Below, one piece after another: positions 22,261-32,771 of a stretch of DNA of 64,000 nt (its first letter is position 1; the number at the start of each line of letters is the position of its first letter). The DNA lies in contig NC_061789.1 in NCBI RefSeq assembly GCF_022458985.1, forward strand, positions 10,670,357-10,734,356, in the 5' to 3' direction. A program made the translations under genes and the position numbers. Source of the stretch: Mugil cephalus (taxonomy: Eukaryota; Chordata; Actinopteri; Mugiliformes; Mugilidae). The notes below the pieces were generated by a model. It was not told where the DNA came from and made no database searches. It saw nothing but the letters and a program-made list of their open reading frames with translations.

Positions 22261-24114
22261 TCAGACATCATCCGAGGCTTCATCAGGCAGGTTGATGTAA
22301 TACTTGATGAAATCCAGATACTTGGACACCTGAGCGTAGGCGACAGGACGGCCTCCACCACTGCAACTACCAGGACCCCCGTAACTCATGACTCCGACCA
22401 GGGTAGGGCCTGTGGGTCCACGACAGACCAGCGGGCCACCATAGTCCCCCTGAAGAAGTGAAAACAGAACAGTCATGTCTTTCAACCCTGGATTTGTTCC
22501 CAAATGTCTTTTACCTGATGAACAATCATCCATAGGCGTTGCCAATGACAACGGCACTTCTCAAAACTTCAGTCAGAGAAGCCATTTTGGATGATTTTGT
22601 GCCTAAAGCCACTCAAAATAGTTGATAATCATGTTTTATTTCGTAAAATATTAAACTACAACAAAACTACAACTATAAATCTCAAGTAAGTAGTAACTGA
22701 ACAAAATCCAACCAGTACTTCTGAGATGTAACCTCAAGTCAGAATGAATGTACGAAATGTACTCTTTACTTTATGGAAGTGAACTGTGAACTCACATCAC
22801 ATGCGCCTTTGTTTCCAGATGGCTCGGCACACAGCACGGGCATCAGGTGAGAATACTCATCCGCACAGTGCTTGTTCGATATGATGGAAACCTTCAGCTG
22901 CTGAAGGGTTTCTGGGTCTGGGAGGGGAACTGCATGAGCAGAAGAGAATAAAGATATATATCAACCACTAACAGATTTATTATCAGTGTTGTAAGGATTT
23001 CAGAGCAGGTTTTGACATTTTTCAATAGACGTGTGGGCATTTTCTAGGCCGCTTTAAGTGCTGGACATACCACCATTCCCGATCTCGCCCCAGCCGGTGA
23101 TCCAACAATCAGACGATCGATCAATGGGGCCATCGTTCGCAGGCAATCTAATCGGAGTAATGTTGTCTGAGTATTCCACCTTTTTAGTCAGCTTGAGCAG
23201 GACAATGTCGTGTTTGTAGCCGTTGCCTGTGTTGACATATCGTTGATCAGGGGGGTAGACGGGATAGACCAGGTTACGGAAACGCTCAGCCCCTTTTTTC
23301 AGCTGGTAGGAGCCGATCCAAACCCCTGTTCGCCTCATGTCTGGCTTAGGGTCCCTGCCAACAAAAAACAACACACATGTAAGTTTAGAATAGGTAGAAA
23401 GGTGCCAAATAAAAACAAGACCATACACACTGGAGCATTTAACAACTTTAAGAAACAGACACTGGTGGAGACCAAACATGGAGCTAAAAGTAGGGTCGCA
23501 TTTTATTATTTTTATTTATTTATTTATTTTATCAGACTAAATAAAAATGCTGCTTGAATGAGTGAGGAAATGCCTTTCGAGAAAACCAGACAAGTTTGAA
23601 AATAAATGTTTTTGAACTGCCAAACATGACTGCCTTTTTTTTTTTAGTAAAGTTTATTTTCCAAGTATTTTTTGTAGGATTATATTGACACCTTTTAATA
23701 TCAAAGAAGGAAACTGCATAATCATGGAAACACACACTTACTTATCTAAGCAGTGTGCGGCGGTCACCACCCACTGGTGGTTGAGGAGGGCACCGCCACA
23801 GCGCCACCTTTTCGAGCCGTCAGCAGTTGTGATGTTGAGGTGAACCATCCACGGCGAGCTGTCCCTTTTAGCATCCTGCCCGCCAATGATGGAGCTCTTC
23901 ACCTCAGCTCCCAGCACACCTAAAAATAAATTTAAAAAAGTTATCAAAATTAGATGTTTGGCTGGAGACATTTGACAAATTAAAAGCCACATTTGATTTT
24001 TGGGTCCCTCCTTCTCTAATTGTGAACAAACCAACCCGAAACTATGCATTTGTTTTTCTCACCTGCGGTGTAACAGAGCAGTACCAACGCAGTGAGCAGT
24101 TTAGTGAAAACCAT
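22261..24114 (-). CDS. Tryptase-like serine protease homologue, copy B (S195Y, predicted inactive)
   Basis: Exons on the minus strand: 24063-24114, 23742-23919, 23071-23354, 22796-22929 and 22261-22449; 278 aa. It has the same architecture as copy A: signal peptide, EVKSS before IIGG, His57, Asp102, four disulfides, GACDGDYGGPL with Tyr encoded by TAT at 22441-22443. The clear protein difference from A is LTKKVEY instead of LTKRVEY. The introns are also nearly identical to A, so the pair arose recently or has been homogenised by gene conversion. Both copies look able to be expressed, since the promoter, splice sites and attaaa signal are all kept. The function of the protein is not known. Confidence 0.87.
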
Positions 24115-24175
24115 GGCTGCGATGGAGCACAGTGTAGGAGCTGTGACTCTGCAGCCTGCGAGTGAACAGTGCAGC

Positions 24176-24206
24176 TTTATATACTCATCCAGGGAGATTA
24201 TAATCT
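24176..24206 (-). promoter_or_regulatory. Core promoter of copy B
   Basis: TATA box tatataaa at 24176-24183 and palindrome agattataatct at 24195-24206, with the same spacing as in copy A. Confidence 0.7.
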
Positions 24207-24359
24207 GGTCAGCACCTCTTCCTCCCCTCTCAAACCAGCCTTACATTTGTCATTGGTGACAACTACAGTAAACATGGATATGTGTGCGTTTTTTTTTTTT
24301 TTGTTTGTTTGTTTGTTTTTTTATCCAACACCAGATTAATATGAGGAGCAGAGCTGTCA

Positions 24360-25254
24360 ACTGATCACCACCTGGTTTTGAGTTGGATCAGATGGCAAAG
24401 GCAGACTTGGCAAGGCCCAAATGAGTAGGGAGGGTCTGCTGGGAATGCCCGGTGGAAGAACCTGTCAATATGGTCTTCAACTCCCAACTCCAGCAGAGCT
24501 GGTCGTGACAGCAACACCCAAACCCGTTGGGAGCCATCAGTCTGGAGAAAGAGGCCTTCAGGGCGTAGTTGGTCTGTGGGTCTCTGGAAGCAGCTGACCA
24601 GTACCAGATGATTAGGTGGTCTGCAGCCAGGGTAGTCGATGAGGCAAAAACTCGGATGAGGGAGGAGTTTGATGACGCTATGGAAGAAGACTATCAATTG
24701 GCTCCGAAGAGGTTCTGGCAAACCAGAACCAGAACCAAAAGGGAGGTGGACCGCAGTTCATCCACAGCGTTTTCGGTGGGAGCACGGAGCTGCTCGGATC
24801 AACTGAGCATATCGTCAGGTGGTTTGAAGGAATACTTTGAGGAGCTCCTCAATCCCACCATCAAGTATTCCATAGAGGAGACAGAGTCAGATGATGGTTG
24901 GACTGTCCAATCTCTGGGGAAGAAGTTGCAGAGATAGAGTAAAATTCCACAGCGATGTAGCTCCAGTGGCGGATGAGACCCGCCCTGGGTATCTTAAGGC
25001 TCTGGATATTGTCAGGCTGTCCTGGCTGACATGCTTCTGTGACCAAAATGGGTCTCCTTCAAAGGGTGACCAGACTCAGTCTTAGACGTAGGGGAAAGAG
25101 CTCAGACACATAAGAGGAGCTCAAAGTGGAACTGCTTCTTCTCCACGTTGAGAGGAGTCAGTTGAGGTGGCTAGGGCATCTGGAGGTGTTCCAGGCATGT
25201 CCCACCAGAAGGAGGCCTCAGGATGTAGGGAGTATAGTTAGCCTCATAGCATAA
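24360..25254 (+). mobile_element. LINE fragment upstream of copy B
   Basis: Duplicate of the relic at 20036-20930, with EEFDDAMEEDYQ and EYFEELLNPTIKYS still readable. Confidence 0.7.
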
Positions 25255-26675
25255 TTGCCTAAGTCATATTTCAACATTTTTAGAAAACAAGTCAAAAAAT
25301 GACATTGGTGATTATGTCATTGGGCTAATCATATGTAATATATTCTTAATTTTAATATGCAGGATAAAAAGAATAATGCCAAATTTGCAGCTGATACCAG
25401 ACACTATATAGTGGACTCAGAGGGTATCGACTGTTTCACCATCAACCTTCACTGATAATCCATAATGACAACATATAACACGTTTGCAAATTTAGAAAAA
25501 TTGAAAGTAAAGTAAAAGTACAACAGCATACATACATTTATAGGGATCTGGCATATAAATGGGTTGGCTGAGACTCTTCCTTATCAGCGTGATAAATAAA
25601 CCGACTCTGATAAGAAGCGAGAACTGACTAAGCATCGATAGCCGGTGTCAGTGTCCGGGCGCTTATCTTAACACAGAGTGACGCCTTTAAAAACATTAGA
25701 TGTAATCAGTCATTTCATTATCGAATGATAGTAATGATAGTGTTTTTCCTGTTTTGCTCAAATGCTGCTCCTGTAGCAGAAGTATTGTTTGACTACTAAT
25801 ATATTATTCCAATATAAACAGATGGCAGAACATACGTCTTCTAGGGTTAGGTAAAAATGCACTCACAACCTTAAAACTTCTGTCAGTGCCCAATGACATT
25901 TTCAAGGTCCAGTGTGGGAGAGTTTGCTTGAAAGAGAAAAAATATTTAAAGCAAGTGTCTAATTTGTCTTTCCTGGACCACTGCGGAACCACAGATACCT
26001 CTTTGTTGAAGAGGCCACTGCTAACGTAGTCGTGAAAGACTCTCACTAAGCTAACAAAAACTGTTACTGAACCCCTAAAGAAAACACAAAAAGTAACACT
26101 AAATTCAAAATCTGCTAATACAACTAGCTTAATCCTTCACAGTCTTGATTTTCAATAAAAACTCGTATGAGGTTTCTTTAAATGAAGGCGTGTTTCACAT
26201 CACTGTTAAACTCTAACATGTTATGTTTACTACTTGTATATTCTTTCTCATTTCTTTTATTGCATCAACCTGCGCATGCACCGCAGATGAAAATGAACCT
26301 TCTGTCAAAATATGAATGAGTCATATCACATTCCTGTTGATCCAACCTGTTTTCCTTGACTAATAAGTGCATAAAGTAAAATAAAGAACATGCAAAACTA
26401 CAAAATACCACCCTTATCCTGACATGTATTTTAATAACCTCTTTACACAGTTTAAGGTGTTAGGTGTCTATATGTTTTGCAACCTCAAAAAATAACATTT
26501 AAACTAACATATAGATATGATTTTGTGAACATGTAAGTAGCATTGTGTTTGCTTAGGCATAGGCACAGAGTGTGTAATGGAAATTTTACTGAATGATATC
26601 TTTTTTCGTCTGGGTGTTTGTAGCATGCAAAAAAAAAAAATGAAAAATGAAATAAAATACCCACAACGCAAAAAG
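25255..26675. other. Spacer of unit C, no gene
   Basis: AT-rich sequence repeated, with modest divergence, at 31345-32500, 35995-37090 and 39267-40270, and as an old copy at 14.05 kb. No exon is recognisable. It includes the words gtaatatattcttaatttt, actatatagtggactcagag and cactcacaaccttaaaac, which mark the unit in each repeat. Confidence 0.7.
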
Positions 26676-26805
26676 TGGTTGGATCAAGGAGTGTTGTTGC
26701 TATGGGGTAACTTATACCCATGTATTGAACATTATATTGTCACAAGATGGTCAATGTTGCTCACTTCTCCTGTCAGTGGTCATAATGATATGTCTGATCG
26801 GTGTA
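26676..26805. mobile_element. Partial inverted-repeat element downstream of copy C
   Basis: Same element as at 17697 but without its left end. The right end tgtctgatcggtgta and the middle ttggatcaaggagtgttgtt are kept. Confidence 0.6.
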
Positions 26806-26879
26806 GCTATGAAGAGTAAGGCAGATTATCAGGTGAGTAGAACGAGCAGTTTCATCAGTACGGAGGTTCACACATCTGG

Positions 26880-28707
26880 GGCCTCATGTATCAAAGTTGC
26901 TCGCACCCAAAAACGTGGCGTACGCCCACGTCCACGTCAACGTTCAGACGTATCAAAAGTGAAATGTCCTGGAAATACTATACACTACATCTTGTTCATC
27001 ACTGATTTCATAGTGGGTGTTAGTGGTGGTGTGCTGCATTATATTGAGAAAGGAACAGTTTGAAATACATCAATATATTGGCTACTGAGTATATAATTAT
27101 GTTAGGTATTAATACACCCAGATTGAGCTATGTGATGTCTGTGTTGAAATATTACTACTATCTGTCCTTTGTTAAGGCCAGCAAGGTGTCTTGGACAGTC
27201 CAGCTCAGCGGAGCCAGTACCAGTACAAGTCCAGTAACACAGTCTGACGAGATGCATCTGTTGCACAGAATGACTCTTTTGGGTTAGATGGGCTGAAAAA
27301 TAATATAATCTACCTGTAACTTACTGTAATGTAGTACAAACACCAGCAGTGAATTGGCAGTGTGCTTATACATCACTATCATCAGTTGCGTCTATCTTCT
27401 CTACATTCTGATTTGGTAGCAAATGACACACAACTAATCAGGGATGAACACAGGATATTTTATTGCAATGTACAGAAAAAAAAAAGACTTTTGTATCCGG
27501 GCAGTAGCAATAGTTTCCCCCAACAAGAATATGTTGTTCATTTAGTTCCCATGTATAGTGGGCAGTGGTGGGGGTAACGCGCTACAAATCTAACGCGTGA
27601 CCGTAATATATTACGTTTAGGCAGTAACGGAGTAATATAACTCGTTACTAACTATATTTTAGAAATTTTATTACAGTTACTGAGTCCAGTAACGCGTTAC
27701 AATCCGAGCTGTCGCACAGGCGGAAGTTTCGAAAAAACAACACAGCCGTAAATAAAGAGGAGAAGAAGACGGTTAAAAATCACCAGAAGAAGAAGAAGAA
27801 GAAGAAGAAGAAGACGGCAACGTAGCAACACCTGAATGTTTTCTAAGTGGTTACACTCGCACTATTTTGAATTTGTCACAGAATTGGATAAAAACCTCAC
27901 AGTAATGTGCACTTTATTTTCTGGTTAGAGGCCGAGGAAACTGTTTACGGCTAAAAATAGTACAAGTAACCTCTCTAATGATATAACGTTAGTCCCATTG
28001 TTAAGGTATAAAAACATTTCCACAGATAGTTAATTTAAGATGAGACACTACAGGTGGTGTTACAGTGCTCAAAAATGAGACTGTGTGTGATAATGAACAA
28101 AGCTCCAACTAAGAAAAAATATAGGTAGAAATATATAAAGTTATGAGTCACTAGAGATTTGTGTCTCAGTGTCTGAAGAAAAATCATTCACGGAAGACAA
28201 CCTTTAAAACTATGCAATGTAACTTGCAACTCATATACTTGTAGTAGATTAAAAGAATACAAGTGAAAATATTAAAAGGGCTATTCGCCATGACAAAATA
28301 TTGCCTTCATTTTGCAATGCGTTGTCCTAAATGTTTATTTTGGTGAAAGTAACTAATACGTAATAAGTAACTTATTACTCTACACAGAAGGTAATATTGT
28401 AAAGAAACATATTACTCTCAAATGCAAGTTACTTGTTATTTTTATGAGAAAGGAATTTTCTGTTAATTTACGGTATTTTTTTGGCGCCCCAGCTGCCAGA
28501 AATGTACTGTTTTTTTGTTGTTGTTTTTTTTTTAAACTGTGTACATGTGCGCTCAATTCCACGTTGATTGGGATGTACATAGGAAAGGTGCTTGGATCCA
28601 TGCGAATGCACACTTTGATACGTCTGATTTTTTTGGGCGGATGCCAGTTTCTGGATTTTAGCACACGCCATGTTTCCGTGAGAAAGCCACGCAAGTCTTT
28701 GTACATG
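26880..28707. mobile_element. Transposon insertion at the stop codon of copy C, with a second element inside
   Basis: Compared with the other copies, about 1.83 kb is inserted inside the last exon. The left end is ggggcctcatgtatcaaag and the right end is close to its inverse (tacatgagggct). The word catct flanks both ends, a likely target-site duplication. Nested inside, at about 27562-28440, is another repeat beginning gtgggggtaacgcgctac and ending with gtaactaatacgtaataag-type sequence, resembling hAT-like non-autonomous elements of fish. A (gaa)n run lies at about 27785-27815. No transposase could be read, and the superfamily of the outer element is not assigned. Confidence 0.65.
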
Positions 28708-30985
28708 AGGGCTCATCTGAGGCTTTATCGGGCAGGTTGATGTAATAGTTGATGAAATCCAAATACTTGGACACCTGAGCGTAGGCGACAGGGCGCCCTG
28801 GACCACTGCAACCACTAGGACCCCCGTAACTCATGACTCCGACCAGGGTAGGGCCCGTGTGTCCATGACAGACCAGCGGGCCACCATAGTCCCCCTGAAG
28901 AAGTGAAAACAGAACAGAACACACTCATGTCTTTCAACTGTAGGTTCTTTTCCCAGATGACTTTAACCTGTTGAGTTGACACAGAGCAGATGAAAACAAT
29001 CATCTGTAGGCGTTGCCAATGACAACAAAACTGATTTTTCAGGTTGCCATCTTAATAACAACAGTGGTATACAGTACTGTGATTCCCTCAGGTTAAAATT
29101 ATTAATCTGATTATCAGTCAGGGAAGAAATGGGGAAAACAAACTTATATTTGGGATGTTTTTGTGCCTGAAGCAGTTGCATCTCGGACATGCTAGCAACC
29201 TCCTAAAACGTGACATGTGATGATGAGATCCAGCTTTTACAGTCCACATCGTTGAGAATCATGTTTTTTTTCCAAAAAATCTTCAACTATAACACGATGA
29301 AAGTGTTTTTACTTTATGGAAGTGAACTCACATCGCATGCTCCAGCATGCAATCCTCCAGCTCCATCCCCAGCACACAGTATCTCAGAGGTCAGGTTTGG
29401 GTATGCTGCCTTACAGCGATCCTTCGATATGATGGACACCTTCAGCTGTTTAAGGGTTTCCGGGTCTGGGAGGGGAACTGCATGAGCAAAAGGGAATAAA
29501 CAAGCAGTATACACCAGTCAGTGTACTTTACTGATGTGTGTGCATTTTCTAGGCCGCTTTAAGTGCGGGACATACCACCATTCCCGATCTGGCCCCAGCC
29601 GGTGATCCAACAAATAGACAATGGATCAATGGGGCGGTCGTTCGCAGGCAGACTAATCGGAGCAATGTTGTCTGAGTATTGCACCTTTTTAGTCAGCTTG
29701 AGCAGGACAATGTCGTGTTTGTAGCCGTTGCCTGTGTTGACATATCGCTGATCAGGGGGGTAGACGGAATAGATCAGGTGACGGAAACGCTCAGCCCCCT
29801 TTTTCAGCTGGTAGGAGCCGATCCAAGCAACCGTTCGCCTCATGTCTGGCTTAGGGTCCCTGCCAACAAAAAACAACACATATGTAAGTTTAGAATAGGT
29901 AGAAAGGTGCCAAATAAAAACAAGACCATACACACTGGAGCATTTAGCAACTTTAAGAAACAGACACTGGTGGAGACCAAACATGGAGCTAAAAGTAGGG
30001 TCGCATTTTATTATTTTTATTTATTTTTTTTGTCAGACTCCAAATAAATGCTACTTGAATGAGTGAGGAAATGCCTTTCGAGAAAACCAGACAGGTCCAG
30101 TTGCCCATTTCTTTTCAACTTGTAAGAGTCTTTTAAATCTATTTTGCAGTCTATTAGAATATTTGAAAGCAGGCGTCTGTGGAGACAAGTTAGTGATTTG
30201 TGATCTTACAGAAAGCAGTCCACTTTCTACCATCTTTGAAATGAAATTCAAAAACACACTTATATCAATAGATGACACCAAAGAGAACAAGAAATTAAAG
30301 CATCGAGCTTTCTACTTTGACTACTGCAACATATGTGAGCTCTGCATCCATATTATGTTATATATATATATGATCAAAGCTTCGTGACAGATAGGGCCTG
30401 ATATAATGTATCTAGATGTGTATACTGAAAAATAATCATAAGAAACATTTTTACCGTGAGAGATACTTAATATCAAAGAAGGAAACTGCATAATCACGGA
30501 AACACGCTTACTTATCTAAGCAGTGTGCGGCGGTCACCACCCACTGGTGGTTGAGGAGGGCACCGCCACAGCGCCACCTTTTCGAGCCGTCAGCAGTTGT
30601 GATGTTGAGGTGAACCATCCACGGCGAGCAGCCCCTTTTAGCATCCTCCCAGCCAATGATGGAGCTCTTCACCTCAGCTCCCAGCACACCTAAAAATAAA
30701 TTTAAAAAAGTTATCAAAGTTAGATGTTTGGCTGGAGACATTTGACAAATTAAAAGCCACATTTGAATTTTGCTCCAGCATCCCCTGCGACCCTAGGGCA
30801 GGATTAAGCGGTATGGAAGATGAGATGAGATGAGACTTTCATGTTTCATACATATGTTAAAAATATCCAGGCAGGTCCCTCCTTCTCTAATTGTGAACAA
30901 ACCAACCCGAAACTATGCATTTGTCTTTCTCACCTGCGGTGTAACAGAGCAGTACCAGCGCAGTGAGCAGTTTGGTGAAAACCAT
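28658..30985 (-). CDS. Tryptase-like serine protease homologue, copy C (S195Y, new C-terminus from a transposon)
   Basis: Exons on the minus strand: 30934-30985, 30512-30689, 29576-29859, 29332-29477 and 28658-28894; 298 aa. His57 (TAAHC), Asp102 (HDIVLLKL) and the four disulfides are kept. Tyr replaces Ser195 (GDYGGPLVC, TAT at 28886-28888). The mature N-terminus reads IIGWEDA instead of IIGGQDA. Exon 4 is 12 bp longer than in A (CAGDGAGGLHAGACD) and looks closer to ordinary tryptases. The normal end (DEASDDV) is lost: after KASDE the frame runs into the inserted element and adds PSCTKTCVAFSRKHGVC, including three cysteines, before a stop. The original 3' UTR and attaaa signal now lie about 1.8 kb further away, so transcript ending may be changed. 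Whether it is expressed is unknown. Confidence 0.78.
30770..30840. repeat. LINE/SINE tail insertion in intron 1 of copy C
   Basis: The stretch cagcatcccctgcgaccct, ggattaagcggtatggaaga and a (gatga)n run match the common 3' tail of fish retroposons. It is absent from A, B and F but present in D (35030-35097), so it marks C and D as sister units. Confidence 0.65.
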
Positions 30986-31046
30986 GGCTGCGATGGAGCA
31001 CAGTGTAGGAGCTGTGACTCTGCAGCGTGCGAGTGAACAGTGCAGC

Positions 31047-31077
31047 TTTATATACTCATCCAGGGAGATTATAATCT
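31047..31077 (-). promoter_or_regulatory. Core promoter of copy C
   Basis: TATA box at 31047-31054 and palindrome agattataatct at 31066-31077, with the same 31-bp layout as the other copies. Confidence 0.7.
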
Positions 31078-31214
31078 GGTCAGCACCTCTTCCTTCCCTC
31101 TCAAACCAGCCTTACATTTGTCATTGGTGACAACTACAGTAAACATGGATATGTGTGCGTTTTTTTTTTGTTTGTTTTTTATCCAACACCAGATTAATAT
31201 GAGGAGCAGAGCTG

Positions 31215-31345
31215 TCAACTGATCACCACCTGGTTTTGAGTTGGACCAGATGGCAAAGGCAGACTTGGTAAGGCCCAAATGAGTAGAGAGGGTCTGCTGG
31301 GAACGCCTGGTGGAAGAACCTGTCAATATCTATTCCATAGATACA
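31215..31345 (+). mobile_element. Short LINE remnant upstream of copy C
   Basis: Start of the same LINE fragment (tcaccacctggttttgagtt) up to gaacctgtcaatat. It then jumps to ctattccatagatacatatg, which in unit D lies about 400 bp further on. The middle was deleted in this unit. Confidence 0.65.
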
Positions 31346-32515
31346 TATGTAATATATTCTTAATTTTAATATGTAGGACAAAAAGAATAATGCCAAATTT
31401 GCAGCTGATACCAGACACTATATAGTGGACTCAGAGGGTATCGACTGTTTCACCATCAACCTTCACTGATAATCCATAATGACAACATATAACACGTTTG
31501 CCAAGTTAGAAAAATTGAAAGTTAAGTAAATGTACAACAACATACATACATTTATAGGGATCTGGCATATAAATGGGTTGGCTGAGACTCTTCCTTATCA
31601 GTGTGATAAATAAACCGACTCTGATAAGAAGCGAGAACTGACTAAATTCTGACGAAGCATCGATAGCAGGTGTAAGTGTCAGGTCGCTTATCTTAACACA
31701 GAGTGACACCTTTAAAAACATTACACGTAATCAGTCATTTCATATATGTAATGATAGTAATGATAATGTTTTTCCTGTTTTGCTCAAATGCTGCTCCTGT
31801 AGCAGAAGTGTTGTTTGGCTACTAATATATTATTCCCATATAAACAGATGGCAGAACCTACATCTTCTAGGGTTAGGTAAAAATGCACTCACAACCTTAA
31901 AACTTCTGTCAGTGCCCAATGACATTTTCAAGGTCAAGTGTGGGAGAGTTTGCTTGAAAGAGAAAAAAATATTTAAAGCAAGTGTCTAATTTGTCTTTCC
32001 TGGACCATTGACAACTAGCTAAATCCTTCACAGTGGCCCTTTAAAGTCTTGATTTTCAATTAAAACTCATATGAAGTTTCTCTAAATGAAGGCGTGTTTC
32101 ACATCAGACTGTTAAACTCTAACATGTCATGTCTACTGCTTCTATAGTCTTTCCTGTTTCTTTTATTGCATCAACCTGCGCATGCGCCGCAGATGAAAAT
32201 GAGCTTCCTGATGAATATGAATGAGTTATATCGCATTCATGTTGATCATGGGATGTTTTCCTTGACTAATAAGTGCATGAAGTAAAATAAAGAACATGCA
32301 AAATTACAAAATACCACCCTTATCCTTGTATTTAAGAAGCCTCTTTAATTTAAGGTGTTATGTGTCAAAAATAACGCTGAAACTAACACATGTACAGAGT
32401 GTGTAATGAAAACTTTACTGAATGATATCTTTTTTTCATCTGGGTGTTTATAGCATGCAAAAAAAAAAAAAAAAACCCAAAAAGTGATGCTTGAAATCTT
32501 TAATGCAAAGAAATT
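31346..32515. other. Spacer of unit D, no gene
   Basis: Repeat of the spacer seen at 25330-26670, with small indels. No coding content is seen. Confidence 0.7.
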
Positions 32516-32517
32516 AT

Positions 32518-32709
32518 TACGATTTAACCATGACATTATGACCACCTTGCTACGTGCTGCTATGTTGGATCAAGGAGTGTTGCTATGGGGTAACATCTAC
32601 AAGAATGCCAGGTCCAAAAGTTTCCCAGCAGAATATTGTATTGTCACAAGATGGTCAATGTTGGTCACTTCTCCTGTCAGTGGTCATAATGTTATGCCTG
32701 ATCGGTGTA
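32518..32709. mobile_element. Small inverted-repeat element in the 3' UTR of copy D
   Basis: The left end is worn (tacgatttaaccatgacatt); the right end is atgcctgatcggtgta. It is 15 bp longer than in unit A, with ctacgtgctg inserted near the left side. It is transcribed if the attaaa at about 32500 is used. Confidence 0.6.
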
Positions 32710-32771
32710 GCCATGAAGAGTAAGGCAGGTTATCAGGTGAGTAGAATGAGCAGTTTCATCATTTTGGAGGT

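Larger units (their letters stand above)
20931..25254. repeat. Tandem duplication unit 2 (carries copy B)
   Basis: Direct repeat of 16595-20930 (see there). The offset between the units is 4336 at the start, 4321 at the gene's stop codon and 4312 at its start codon, showing only small indels. The left junction joins LINE 3' sequence (catagcataa) to tatgacaataattg. Confidence 0.9.

Noticed and set aside
28658-28894. Calling copy C a pseudogene because its normal stop codon is lost
   Set aside because: The frame stays open through a new stop inside the inserted element, and all five exons, splice sites and promoter look usable. Kept as a coding gene with an altered end.
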